A stretch of 64,000 nt of DNA from Rhizobium sp. RCAM05350 (GTDB lineage Bacteria; Pseudomonadota; Alphaproteobacteria; Rhizobiales; Rhizobiaceae): positions 1,240,001 through 1,304,000 of the forward strand of contig CP087974.1 in the NCBI GenBank assembly GCA_024426085.1, in the 5' to 3' direction. Position numbers and translations under genes: made by a program. Of the stretch, positions 41,215 to 50,376 are shown piece by piece. Within the stretch, counting starts at the first letter, position 1, and every line of letters begins with the position of its first letter. Under the pieces are notes generated by a model, which was not told where the DNA came from, did no database searches, and saw only the letters and a list, made by a program, of their open reading frames with translations.

Positions 41215-43437
41215 TCAGCTCTTTTTCGCCAGGCGATCGATCGCATTCTGCGTGGCGGCGCCGAAATCGCCGTCAAGCGGGCCGCTGTAATAGCCACGAT
41301 CGCGAAGCAGTGCCTGGATTTCCTTGCGGAAGGCGGGCGTGAAATTGTCCGGAGATGTCTTCAACTCCTGAAGCTTGGCCGGATCGCCGCCCTCGACGCT
41401 TGCCGCTGCCCAGCGCACTGCCTCTTTCGGATCCGCCCTGGTGCCAAGCCCCCAGTCGTAGAGGCGGCTGAGATTGCCCATGGCATAGGCGCTGCCCGCA
41501 TTGGAGGCCATTTCATACCAGTTGCGTGCCTGCGCATAGTCCTGCGGCACGGCCTTGCCATCATCATAGAACCAGCCAAGCAGCGCCATCGAATAGGCGT
41601 CACCGACATTGGCGGCCTTTTCATACCAGGCCTTTGCCTGGGTGTAGTCCTGCGCCGTGCCGAGGCCGTTCTGATAGGCCCAGCCGAGCGAGGACATTGC
41701 ATTGGCATCGCCGCCTTCGGCCGCCTTCTGGTACCAGGAGAGCGACTGGTCGAAATCCTTGGGAATGCCGTTGCCCTCGCGGTAGAACCAGCCAAGTGTC
41801 GCCATCGCATTGGCGTAGCCCTGGTTGGCCGAGAGTTGGTACCACTTCAGCGATTCCACGAAATCCTGCGGCACACCGCCGTACCCCTCGCGATAGAGCC
41901 AGCCGAGAGATGCCTGGGCGTAGGAATTGCCGTTGTTGGCGGCGTGCTCGAACATTTCCTTGCCCTTGTCGACATCGACAGGGCCATCGGTACCGTAGAT
42001 CGAGAACCAGGCAAGATTTGTCAGTCCGTACATGTTGCCGCCGTCGGCTGCCTTTTGATAATTGCGGCGCGCCTCGACATAGTTCCGGCCGGCATCCTGC
42101 GCACGGCCGAGCATATTGACGAGCATCATGTCGTCTGGATTTTCGTTGACTGCCTGGGCGCAGGCTGTGAGCGCACGCGCCGAATCGATCTTCAGGAAGT
42201 TGACGCCGAGAAAGCCCGGCATGGATTGCGGCTCGCCGGCCAGCAGATAACAATCGCGCGAAGCCTGCGTGTCCTTGCCCGTCTGCGAGATATTCAGCCC
42301 TTTCTTCGGCTCGAGCGCTGCGATCTGGGTTTCCGCTTCCGCCCTGTGCTTGCTGTCGGGGTAACGCTCGACGAAGCGCGTCAGCGCCGCACCATCGGTT
42401 GATTGCTTGAGAGCATCCCAAGCGATTTCGTCCGGCGTAACCGTTGTCTGGGCCGCCTCCTCCAAAAGCTTCAACTTCTTTTCGGCCAGCATCTTGTAGA
42501 CCGGGTCGGAGCCATGCTTGGTGAGAAACACCTCGATCAGATCCTTGTCGGCGAGATCGTGGATATTCTGCCAGTCGGCAGCAGCGGCGGACTGGCCGTT
42601 TGGCGAGACCTCCTGCGTGTTGCCGTTATTGGTGATGTTGATGTTCACTTCCTTGATATTGAGGAAAATCTGCGCGCCGCCGAGCGAACCGTAGACGAAC
42701 GGCTCCTGCTCGCGATTGGTCGTTGTCACTACTTCATCGCGGACCTTGCCGAGCGCGATGCGCACATCGACGCCCGGTTCGGTCAGGTATTTCGACAGAG
42801 CGGTGGCAAACGGGCTGTTCTTGCCCTCCCCGTCCATCGCAACCGTGCCGGCCTTCGAGGCAAAGGCAACCAAGAGGTCGGCCGATTCGGGCTCGACCCG
42901 CGCCAGGCCGCGGCTGACGGCGCGGGTGGAGATCGACCGGGTCATCGACTGCTCGAAGGGGTTGTTGCGGCAGGCATCAAGGATAACCAGTTTCAGCCGC
43001 GTTGCACCTTCAAGCGAGCGCTGCACGCGGTCAAGCGGGATCGCTTCGTCTTCCACGTCCTTGTCGGTCTTCAGGTTGACATCGACCGGCAGCAGAAAAT
43101 TCTGGCCGTTCATCTCCATGCCATGGCCGGAATAATAGATGATGGCGACATCCGCTCCGATGGCCGTGTCCTCGAAATCGCGCAACACGCGGACCATCGA
43201 GGCGCGATCGAGATCGTGGACGGCCATCACCGTGTCGAAACCGGCATCCTCAAACGAGGCCTTCATCAGCTCGACATCGTTGGCCGGGTTGTTCAGCTGC
43301 GATGTCGCCTCGTATTTCTCGTTGCCGATCAACAGCGCGACGCGTTTTGCCGCTGCGGCAGAACCGGCCTGAAACGCGACAATCGACAGCGCCAGAACGA
43401 AGATCGGCAGCCAGCCATGGAAATGACGCTTGAACAT
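41215..43437 (-). CDS. Exported caspase-like (peptidase C14) protein with Sel1 repeats
   Basis: Intact, 740 residues from ATG 43437 with GAGGAGGG upstream. A signal peptide or anchor (WLPIFVLALSIVAFQAGSAA) is followed by a caspase p20-like domain: RVALLIGNEKYE, catalytic His105 in YYSGHGME and Cys156 in VILDACRNNPF. Residues about 200-245 complete the fold (LVAFASKAGTVAMDGEGKNS). A linker (250-400) leads to about six Sel1 repeats (residues 470-670; YAQASLGWLYREGYGGVPQD and similar) and a C-terminal peptidoglycan-binding-like segment (LLRDRGYYSGPLDGDFGAAT). It should act in the periplasm as a Cys protease or as a scaffold; partners unknown. Confidence 0.92.
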   Translation of the reverse strand: MFKRHFHGWLPIFVLALSIVAFQAGSAAAAKRVALLIGNEKYEATSQLNNPANDVELMKASFEDAGFDTVMAVHDLDRASMVRVLRDFEDTAIGADVAIIYYSGHGMEMNGQNFLLPVDVNLKTDKDVEDEAIPLDRVQRSLEGATRLKLVILDACRNNPFEQSMTRSISTRAVSRGLARVEPESADLLVAFASKAGTVAMDGEGKNSPFATALSKYLTEPGVDVRIALGKVRDEVVTTTNREQEPFVYGSLGGAQIFLNIKEVNINITNNGNTQEVSPNGQSAAAADWQNIHDLADKDLIEVFLTKHGSDPVYKMLAEKKLKLLEEAAQTTVTPDEIAWDALKQSTDGAALTRFVERYPDSKHRAEAETQIAALEPKKGLNISQTGKDTQASRDCYLLAGEPQSMPGFLGVNFLKIDSARALTACAQAVNENPDDMMLVNMLGRAQDAGRNYVEARRNYQKAADGGNMYGLTNLAWFSIYGTDGPVDVDKGKEMFEHAANNGNSYAQASLGWLYREGYGGVPQDFVESLKWYQLSANQGYANAMATLGWFYREGNGIPKDFDQSLSWYQKAAEGGDANAMSSLGWAYQNGLGTAQDYTQAKAWYEKAANVGDAYSMALLGWFYDDGKAVPQDYAQARNWYEMASNAGSAYAMGNLSRLYDWGLGTRADPKEAVRWAAASVEGGDPAKLQELKTSPDNFTPAFRKEIQALLRDRGYYSGPLDGDFGAATQNAIDRLAKKS

Positions 43438-43766
43438 GATTTTCCCTCCTCGCTCGCACAGTCTGCTGGGGCGCAATATACCGTCCCGAACCGCGCAAAC
43501 ATGATCCCTGTTTCGCCTGGCATTTTCGTCGCCAGCTCGCTTTGCATGAAAGTATTACGTATGGCCAGGCGGGTTTCAATGTCCGCCTTCAGGCTTTTTA
43601 AGCAAGGGTGAAGACACGGCCACTGGGACCGCAAGCTCAGTGCAAGGATGCCGTTGGAAACTGCTACCATAGCGACATGCGGCGCAGCGAAACGTGAGGC
43701 GCGCATGATCAAAAATTGCAGCATTCAGCAAAACGGCGCGCCGCCGCAGATTTTCCGGAGTTTCCC
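43438..43766. other. Divergent promoter region
   Basis: About 330 bases between the caspase-like gene and the first PilZ gene. No gene or strong inverted repeat was seen. It must contain the promoters for both directions; I could not assign boxes. Confidence 0.4.
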
Positions 43767-44124
43767 ATGTCGATGGTGATGCATCTCGCCGAGGCAAAGC
43801 CGGGTCAACTGACCACCAGCTACAAGCACTATTATATAGAGCGCCCCTGCCGCATCCTCGTGGTCGGGCAGCATTTGAAGACGAAGACGAAATATCAGTG
43901 CCTCCTGCGCCATATTTCGGTCGGCGGCGCCATGGTGGATTTCAACGCCAACATCATGCTGCCGAAGCATTTCTTCCTGCAGATCGACGGCTTCCAGGAG
44001 GAGATTGGTTGTTCTGCAGGTCCACCGCCACAGAACCGAACTCGGAGTGCGTTTCAACATGCAGCTGGCGCCGGAATTCCTAAGCCGCCTGATCCGCATG
44101 GATTTTACCAGCGGGCTGATCTGA
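43767..44124 (+). CDS. PilZ-like single-domain protein (one frameshift)
   Basis: ATG 43767 (MSMVMHLAEAKPGQL) with CCGGAG upstream. IERPCRILVVGQHLKTKTKY and RHISVGGAMVDFNANIMLPK resemble a PilZ domain, with HISVGG in place of the D/N-x-S-x-x-G motif. An extra T near 44015 breaks the frame; corrected it reads IGCLQVHRHRTELGVRFNMQ and stops at 44122-44124, about 118 residues. If c-di-GMP is bound, the RxxxR arginines would be around RPCR; the motif is incomplete, so binding is uncertain. Confidence 0.7.
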
Positions 44125-44221
44125 AGGCCCGCGTCAGCGCAAGAGGCTTCTCCTGTTTTCGCTGGATAGCAATCCAGACAGGGCTGTCTGGCGTAGCAAG
44201 GGCGAAAGAGGGCCAATCATC

Positions 44222-44635
44222 ATGAAAACTGTTCTGATCGCCTACGCTGGAACCTTTGCCTCCCTTTTGATCGCCGATGCCATCTGGCTCGGGCTGGTGG
44301 CGCGGACGTTTTACCGCGACCAGCTCGGTGAGCTCATGCTGCCGTCGCCAAATTTCGCCATCGCCTCGATCTTCTACGTGTTTTTTGCGATGGCCATCGT
44401 TCTGCTGGCCGTCATGCCTGGGGTCAAGGCTGGCTCTCTCCTCACCGCGCTGGGATACGGCGCGGTTCTCGGCCTTGCCGCTTACGGCACCTACGACATT
44501 ACCAATCTGGCGACACTGAAGGGCTGGCCACCGATTGTCAGCATGGTCGACATGGCCTGGGGCACCTTTGTCACTTCGCTTTCCGCAAGTTGCGGTCTGC
44601 TGGCCTGCCGCTATTTTGCCAATGCAACGTCCTGA
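44222..44635 (+). CDS. DUF2177 membrane protein
   Basis: Intact, 137 residues. Four hydrophobic helices: VLIAYAGTFASLLIADAIWL, FAIASIFYVFFAMAIVLLAV, LTALGYGAVLGLAAYGTYDI and a C-terminal one. DIWLG-like DAIWLGLV and TYDITNLATLKGWPP mark DUF2177. Function unknown. It follows the first PilZ-like gene and precedes the second on the same strand. Confidence 0.88.
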   Translation: MKTVLIAYAGTFASLLIADAIWLGLVARTFYRDQLGELMLPSPNFAIASIFYVFFAMAIVLLAVMPGVKAGSLLTALGYGAVLGLAAYGTYDITNLATLKGWPPIVSMVDMAWGTFVTSLSASCGLLACRYFANATS

Positions 44636-44838
44636 TTCAGTAGGCCGCGACAGGTAGAGTGCGTCAATTTACACCCTCATTAAATTTTTAAGGAATGTTT
44701 TCAAAGGATTGCAATATCCCTGACCGATCCTGCACCAATCGCACTCTGCCATCATGAGGAGGGCAAGGGCGATGAACGCAAACGATGCGGCAGATGGGAA
44801 TTCATCTTCCAGGCCTCATCGCCATCGAGGGAGTGACG

Positions 44839-45208
44839 ATGCAGAACTCGACGATGTATTCCGTGGTCAGTTCCAAACTGTACGAGCAGCGTTTTGAACG
44901 TTTCAAGATCGGACAGGCCGGCACGTTGATGGCCGTCAGGCCGGCACTTGGCGGCGTCTCGACCCGAACCTGCAAGATGACCGAGATTTCACGCGGTGGC
45001 GCCAGCTTCGTCGCCAACACGACAATCGGCCTTCCCTGAACACTATTACCTGACCATCGTCGGTACGAAGAAGCGAATCGGCTGCGCTGAAGTTTACCGG
45101 CGCGACAACCGCATCCAGGTGCATTTCATCAAGCCGATCGATGAGGAATTCCTGCATCAGATCGTCCGCTACGAGTTTTTCACCGGCGGCGAGCTTAAAA
45201 AGCATTGA
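44839..45208 (+). CDS. PilZ domain protein (one frameshift)
   Basis: ATG 44839 (MQNSTMYSVVSSKLYEQRFE) with GAGGGAG upstream. QRFERFKIGQAG gives the arginine-rich N-terminal part and MTEISRGGASFVANTTIG resembles the D/N-x-S-x-x-G motif of PilZ. An extra C near 45036 creates a false stop; corrected it continues GLPEHYYLTIVGTKKRIGCA and ends at 45208, about 122 residues. It probably binds c-di-GMP or has lost binding; the Glu in place of Asp is unusual. Confidence 0.78.
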
Positions 45209-45336
45209 TTCCCTGACGCAGTTTGACGACGGTTTGGTGTGAAGGCCGCGTTTCATGCAGGGATCTTATTTCCATGGCGCGGAAACATCGCTAGTCTCCA
45301 CCGCGATTTCATCCATTGTCAGGCTCGATCATCCGC

Positions 45337-46458
45337 ATGTCCGCATTCTCCAGATTCACCCCGCTCGTCGCCTCGCTTCCCTCCACCATTCCCTTTGTCG
45401 GGCCGGAAGCGATCGAGCGCCAACGCGACCGCCCGATCGCGGCGCAGATCGGTGCCAACGAGAGCGGCTTTGGCCCAGCGCCATCGGTTCTGTCGGCAAT
45501 GACGGCGGCAGCGGCAGGGGTCTGGCAATATAATGATCCGGAAAATTTCGAGCTGAAGAAAGCGCTTGCCAACCATCTTGGCACCAAGGCGGAAAACATC
45601 GCCATTGGTGAAGGCATCGACGGCTTGCTCGGGCAGATCGTACGCATGGTGATCGAACCCGGTATGCCGGTCGTCACCTCGCTTGGCGGCTATCCGACGT
45701 TCAACTTTCATGTTGCGGGCTATGGCGGCCGGCTGGTGACGACACCTTATGTCAACGACCGCGAGGATCTCGAAGGACTGCTCGCAGCCGTCAGGCGTGA
45801 AAATGCGCCGCTCGTCTATTTCGCCAATCCCGACAATCCAATGGGCAGTTGGTGGGATGCAGACAACGTCGTCGCATTTGCGCGGGCATTGCCTGAAACA
45901 TGCCTTCTCATCCTCGACGAGGCCTACGGCGAGACCGCCCCCGCAGGCACCATTCCCTCCATCCAATCGCTGATCGACATGCCGAACGTGATCCGGACAC
46001 GTACTTTTTCTAAGGCCTATGGCCTGGCGGGCGCCCGTGTCGGCTATGTCATTAGCACGCCGGGAACCGCGCAGGCCTTCGACAAGATCCGCAACCATTT
46101 CGGCATGAACAGGATCGGCACCGCAGCGGCTGTCGCAGCACTGGCGGACAAGGATTATCTGGCTGAGGTTCTTGAAAGGATTGCCGCGTCGCATGACAGG
46201 ATCGCCGAAATCGCTGTTAGCAACGGACTGAAGCCCCTGCCCTCGGCAACGAATTTCGTGACGATTGATTGCGGTGCTGACGCCGTCTTTGCGCGGGCGA
46301 TCGTCGACCGGCTGATGGCCGATTACGGCATCTTCATCCGCATGCCGGGTGTTGCGCCCTTGAACCGCTGCATCCGGATCAGCACCGGACCGGAGGTGGA
46401 AATAGCGCTTTTAGAGGAAGCCTTGCCGAAAGTACTGGAATCGCTCGGCAGGCAGTAA
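45337..46458 (+). CDS. PLP-dependent aminotransferase, histidinol-phosphate type
   Basis: Intact, 373 residues from ATG 45337 (MSAFSRFTPLVASLPSTIPF). Fold-type I aminotransferase: GANESGFGPAPSVLSAM, FANPDNPMGSWW (Asn), LILDEAYGE (Asp194) and Lys226 in TRTFSKAYGLAGARVGY, the Schiff-base lysine. The C-terminal Arg is in RCIRISTGPEVE. It resembles HisC but is not in a his operon, so the natural substrate could be another aromatic or imidazole amino acid. Confidence 0.92.
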   Translation: MSAFSRFTPLVASLPSTIPFVGPEAIERQRDRPIAAQIGANESGFGPAPSVLSAMTAAAAGVWQYNDPENFELKKALANHLGTKAENIAIGEGIDGLLGQIVRMVIEPGMPVVTSLGGYPTFNFHVAGYGGRLVTTPYVNDREDLEGLLAAVRRENAPLVYFANPDNPMGSWWDADNVVAFARALPETCLLILDEAYGETAPAGTIPSIQSLIDMPNVIRTRTFSKAYGLAGARVGYVISTPGTAQAFDKIRNHFGMNRIGTAAAVAALADKDYLAEVLERIAASHDRIAEIAVSNGLKPLPSATNFVTIDCGADAVFARAIVDRLMADYGIFIRMPGVAPLNRCIRISTGPEVEIALLEEALPKVLESLGRQ

Positions 46459-46519
46459 AAACCGCGCCCCATCGTCGGAGGTCTCGGGTTCTACTGCCTG
46501 TCGTCGATGCGATCATATA

Positions 46520-46787
46520 TCAATGCACTGTCATCCATTCGCGGGCGGCGCGCAGGGCCGTGGCGAGGTCGGTCTTGCTCATGGTCATCGCTAGGTCGGC
46601 GCGCAGTGCTGCTGCGCGATCCGAGCCTTTGATTGCGGCGATGTTCAGCCATTTGTGCGCGGCGACGAGATCGACATCGCAACCACGTCCGGTTGCATAC
46701 ATCAAGCCCATTTCGCAAAAGACGTCCGCGACGGTTTTCGCCACCCATCGTGGCATCCGAAGCATTTTGAATGTCAAAGCGTGCCAT
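46520..46787 (-). CDS. Small Sel1-repeat-like protein (one frameshift)
   Basis: ATG 46787 (MARFDIQNASDATMGG); an extra base near 46738 breaks the frame and correction gives GGKTVADVFCEMGLMYATGR. About 88 residues. EMGLMYATGRGCDVDLVAAH and KWLNIAAIKGSDRAAALRAD are Sel1/TPR-like helices. No signal peptide. Role unknown; it is not linked by strand to the caspase-Sel1 gene. Confidence 0.78.
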
Positions 46788-47321
46788 TGTCTCTGTCCCT
46801 GTTTACCTGGTTGATTACGTCCGTAGTCCCTGTTTTATCTGCCTTTTTGAGGCTCCTTGAAGGGGCTGCCGTCTTGTGCGGCTTTGGCCTCTTGAAGGGT
46901 GTCGGCGGGGTGTTTTTCCCTGCTCGTCTTATGGATCCGAATATGCAGCAGTGGTTTCAATACACGCTTAAAATGCATGATTAATGTGAGACAAACAAAG
47001 TTCAAACGATTGGTAAACTTGGTTTTTTGTTAAACATCAGACAGCCTTGAAACGTTGGCTTTTGCCTCAATCTTTACGGAAAATTCAGGCGCCGATTTCA
47101 ACCAATCGCTAACCACGCAAAACGGTCGCCTATTCCGTCCTGCGGAAAGAGACGGCCCGACAAGCCGTATTTTGCAGGGAATTTTCACCGCAAAACCGGC
47201 CGGACACATATTTACGTTTACGTCCGCGTAAGCTATTTTCCCGCTATTGAGCGGTGAGGAGACCTGCTCTGGCAACGTTTCGCCTGAACCAGCGGTGTTC
47301 GGCGAATTCTACGGGAGGCAC
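46788..47321. other. Intergenic region with an ACGT-repeat site
   Basis: About 530 bases without a supported gene, AT-richer around 46980-47060. The second half holds the ACGT-repeat box at 47211-47231, upstream of the DUF2147 gene, which is annotated separately. No other element recognised. Confidence 0.45.
47211..47231. promoter_or_regulatory. ACGT-repeat operator candidate upstream of DUF2147 gene
   Basis: TTTACGTTTACGTCCGCGTA and the next A contain ACGTTTACGT (47214-47223). Its reverse complement ACGTAAACGT recurs at 63246-63255 upstream of the ETF-ubiquinone oxidoreductase. The pattern resembles sites bound by MerR-type LiuR regulators. Confidence 0.4.
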
Positions 47322-47667
47322 ATGATGATTCTGTACATTGATACTCGCTGCAGCCATGACGATGGCAACGGCAGCTTCCGGCTTCGCCGCTGAACCGATC
47401 GTCGGCAACTGGAAGACCGCAAGCGGCGAGACCGCCGCCATCGCGTCCTGCGGCAGCAGCTATTGCATTACGCTGAAGACGGGAAAACATACCGGCAAGC
47501 GCATCGGCAACCTTGCCGGCAGCGGCGACAGCTACTCCGGCGAGATCACCGACCCGGCCAATGACAAGACCTATAGCGGCAACGCATCGATCAGCGGCAG
47601 CTCGCTGAAGATGCAGGGCTGCGTCCTGAAGATTCTCTGCAAATCGCAAACCTGGACACGGATGTAA
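47322..47667 (+). CDS. DUF2147 secreted protein (one frameshift in the signal)
   Basis: ATG 47322 has a strong GGGAGG seven bases upstream. The start MMIL and the signal peptide core LILAAAMTMATAASGFAA are in different frames; one extra base near 47335 explains this. The mature part (EPIVGNWKTASGETAAIASC, SYCITLKTGKHTGKRIGN, SLKMQGCVLKILCKSQTW) is a small beta-barrel of the DUF2147 type with four Cys. About 114 residues, periplasmic. Function unknown. Confidence 0.82.
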
Positions 47668-48030
47668 TCAAACCGGTATCCGGCGGGCATGTCCGCCGGA
47701 TACCGTTCCAAACATTCAGCCTGCGCTACGTTCCAGGCCTCGCCTGAATGAACGAGACCTTTCGGGACTTCCCGTCTTCGGACAAGCGTTTCAGCGGTCC
47801 GCGGGCTTCCCTTCCCCCATTTAAAAACCCTTCAGTAGCGCTGTGCGTACGCTCAGCGTTTCGGGCGTGTTTGGATTGAGAAATCTTGGGGGAATACTTT
47901 CACCAATCCGAAAGCCGCGAAGATGAACGGGAGATGAACCGAGGTCTCAGGAAGAGTTCAGTTTGCATGTGCGAAAAGGTCATCATCGAGTTGAACCCCG
48001 ATCGACACACCAGATCAAACGGACAAAGCC
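47668..48030. other. Intergenic region upstream of the small peptide pair
   Basis: About 360 bases; the first part is the 47675-47704 hairpin. The rest should hold the promoter of the small secreted peptide genes. No gene was recognised. Confidence 0.45.
47675..47704 (+). terminator. Strong hairpin after DUF2147 gene
   Basis: GGTATCCGGCGG (47675-47686) and CCGCCGGATACC (47693-47704) form a perfect 12-bp stem with a 6-base loop, 8 bases after the stop. Only two T follow, so it may protect the mRNA 3' end as well as terminate. Confidence 0.55.
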
Positions 48031-48204
48031 ATGGACATTCTCGCCCGCCGCCTCACCATCATCAGCATGCTCATGGTCGTCTTCGCATTGACGCTTGCAG
48101 CCGCTGTCAGCGCCGACAGCCAGCGCCGCCGCCATAACTATGCAGGCTCGATTGCCGACTGCACGGTGCACACCACGAAGTTCTGCGAACAAGCCAAACT
48201 CTAA
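48031..48204 (+). CDS. Small secreted peptide, 57 residues (first of pair)
   Basis: ATG 48031 to TAA 48202-48204. The start MDILARRLTIISMLMVVFAL is a clear Sec signal (basic n-region, 15-residue hydrophobic core, cleavage near AVSA). The mature peptide is about 27 residues, basic, with two Cys (DCTVHTTKFCEQAKL) seven or more residues apart that could form a disulfide. No family recognised. The next gene of equal length starts 11 bases later. Confidence 0.65.
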   Translation: MDILARRLTIISMLMVVFALTLAAAVSADSQRRRHNYAGSIADCTVHTTKFCEQAKL

Positions 48205-48214
48205 GGGTAAAATT

Positions 48215-48388
48215 ATGTTCTCCCTCGCCCATTCCGCAACCATCGCCCTGCGCATGCTGACGCTCGCAGCCCTTTTGATGGCTCCGATGGGCGCAGTTGC
48301 CTACAGCAAGGCCTCCGGCCTTGGCATCGGCAAGCAGGGAGCCGGCCTTGTTCTGTTCGTGACGCTGCAGCGCCAGTCGATGAGCTGA
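48215..48388 (+). CDS. Small secreted peptide, 57 residues (second of pair)
   Basis: ATG 48215 to TGA 48386-48388, with AAGGGT upstream formed partly by the end of the previous gene. MFSLAHSATIALRMLTLAAL continues LMAPMGAVA, a typical signal peptide; the mature part is Gly/Lys-rich then hydrophobic (LGIGKQGAGLVLFVTLQRQS), which may insert in membranes. It has no Cys and is not similar to its neighbour apart from length. Function unknown. Confidence 0.6.
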   Translation: MFSLAHSATIALRMLTLAALLMAPMGAVAYSKASGLGIGKQGAGLVLFVTLQRQSMS

Positions 48389-48469
48389 ACCAACCAACCG
48401 AACTGAAGACTTCGTGCCCTTGCACATTTAACTCCGCTGCCTTCCTATGGACACCCTAGGAAGGAACCC

Positions 48470-48796
48470 ATGCCCATCTCCGCATTCGCCATCTATGCCC
48501 TTGCCGCACTTGCGGAAATCGCCGGCTGCTTTGCCTTCTGGGCGTGGCTGAAGCTCGACAAGCCGATCTGGTGGCTGATTCCCGGTATGGCGAGCCTCGC
48601 GCTCTTCGCCTGGCTCCTCACCCTCATCGATACGGCCGCTGCCGGGCGTGCCTATGCGGCCTATGGCGGCATCTATATCGCCGCATCGCTCGCGTGGCTG
48701 TGGATTATCGAGGGGGTTCGCCCCGATCGCTGGGATGCAACCGGCGTCGCGCTCGCCCTTGCCGGCTCGGTCATCATCCTTGCCGGACCGCGGTGA
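48470..48796 (+). CDS. ynfA: YnfA/UPF0060 family membrane protein
   Basis: Intact, 108 residues. Four helices as in Ynf[58 protein letters not shown] and [16 protein letters not shown]. The motifs [12 protein letters not shown] and [12 protein letters not shown] are diagnostic. YnfA is a small SMR-like protein; some relatives confer drug efflux. Upstream gap of 80 bases from the peptide pair. Confidence 0.93.
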   Translation: MPISAFAIYALAALAEIAGCFAFWAWLKLDKPIWWLIPGMASLALFAWLLTLIDTAAAGRAYAAYGGIYIAASLAWLWIIEGVRPDRWDATGVALALAGSVIILAGPR

Positions 48797-48872
48797 GCAG
48801 CTTTTTCCAGATGGCGCGGGCGCAACCCAATCTTGTCGTTTGCTTGTAAAAAACGCCATCCTATAATGCTGC

Positions 48873-50373
48873 ATGAGCAAACGAATCTCTTCCCTTTCCG
48901 CCCTTTCCGTCGCCACGCCGGACGCTTTGAACCGCAGACGTTCGATGATCCCGTCGCGGCGGTGGATGCACTCTCCGCGCTATACGAGCGCAATACGAAA
49001 TTCCTGGTCGATGCGTTCACCGAGCTTGGCCGGACCGGAACGCCGGTGTCCGCTACCGCGCCTGCTATCCTCAGGTCAGCATCGAGACCAGCAGCTTCAG
49101 CCATGTCGATTCGCGCCTGTCCTACGGCTATGTCAGCGCGCCCGGCGTCTACACAACCACGGTCACCCGGCCAAAACTGTTCCGGCATTACCTGAAGGAG
49201 CAGCTTGGGCTGCTGATTCGCAGCCATGGCGTCGGCGTCACGGTATCCGAATCGACAACGCCGGTCCCGCTGCATTTCGCGTTTGGCGAAGGCGCCTATG
49301 TCGAAGCCGCAATGGCCGAGAATATCGATATTCCACTGCGCGACCTGTTCGACACGCCCGACCTGACGACCACCGACGACGAGATCGCCAACGGTTCCTA
49401 TGAACCAGGCCCGGGCGAGCCCTCGCCGCTTGCACCCTTCACCGCCCAGCGGATCGACTATTCGCTGGCGCGGCTCAGCCACTATACGGCGACCAGCGCG
49501 ACGCATTTCCAGAATTTCGTGCTGTTCACCAATTACCAGTTCTATGTCGACGAATTCTGCACTTGGGCGCGCCAGCAGATGGTCGATGGTGGCAACGGCT
49601 ACACCGCCTTCGTCGAGCCCGGAAACATCGTCACGCAACCCGGGTCGGACAAGCCGGATTCCGACCTGACGCTCGCCCGCTTGCCGCAGATGCCGGCCTA
49701 TCACCTGAAGAAGAAGGGCCATGGCGGCATTACCGTCGTCAATATCGGCGTCGGGCCTTCCAATGCCAAGACGATCACCGACCATATCGCCGTGCTGCGC
49801 CCGCATGCCTGGCTGATGCTTGGCCATTGCGCGGGCCTGCGCAACAGCCAGACGCTCGGCGATTATGTACTGGCCCACGCCTATGTCCGCGAAGACCACG
49901 TGCTGGACGACGACCTGCCGGTGTGGATCCCGATCCCGGCGCTGGCCGAAGTTCAGGTGGCCATGCAGGACGCAGTTGCAGAAGTAACCGGCTATGAGGG
50001 CTATGACCTCAAGCGGATCATGCGCACTGGCACCGTTGCCACCATCGATAATCGAAACTGGGAACTGCGCGACCAGCGCGGCCCGGTCAAACGGCTGTCG
50101 CAGTCGCGGGCCATCGCGCTCGACATGGAATCGGCAACCATCGCCGCCAACGGCTTCCGCTTCCGCGTGCCCTACGGCACCCTGCTCTGCGTCTCCGACA
50201 AGCCGCTGCATGGGGAACTGAAGCTACCGGGCATGGCGACGGCCTTCTACAAAACGCAAGTCAGCCAGCATTTGCAGATCGGTATTCTGGCACTGCAAAA
50301 ACTGGCGGCGATGCCACCGGAAAAGCTGCATTCACGCAAGCTGCGCAGCTTCTTCGAAACCGCTTTCCAGTAG
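48873..50373 (+). CDS. amn: AMP nucleosidase (at least two frameshifts)
   Basis: ATG 48873 (MSKRISSL) needs a frame change near 48900 to reach TFDDPVAAVDALSALYERNT, and a second near 49045 to reach RYRACYPQVSIETSSFSHVD. From there the gene is open to 50373. The N-terminal AMP nucleosidase domain is followed by the phosphorylase-like catalytic part (ITVVNIGVGPSNAKTITDHI, LMLGHCAGLRNSQTLGDYVL, ALDMESATIAANGFRFRVPY with the Asp-Met-Glu-Ser substrate site). About 500 residues. It splits AMP to adenine and ribose 5-phosphate. Confidence 0.92.
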
Positions 50374-50376
50374 GCC

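Noticed and set aside
46655..46984. Plus-strand open frame with a hydrophobic C-terminal half
   Set aside because: Its first half is antisense to the small Sel1 gene, and the rest lies in AT-rich intergenic DNA without a start signal.
48673..50211. Minus-strand open frame of 512 codons
   Set aside because: It is antisense to the AMP nucleosidase gene and has no recognisable domain.
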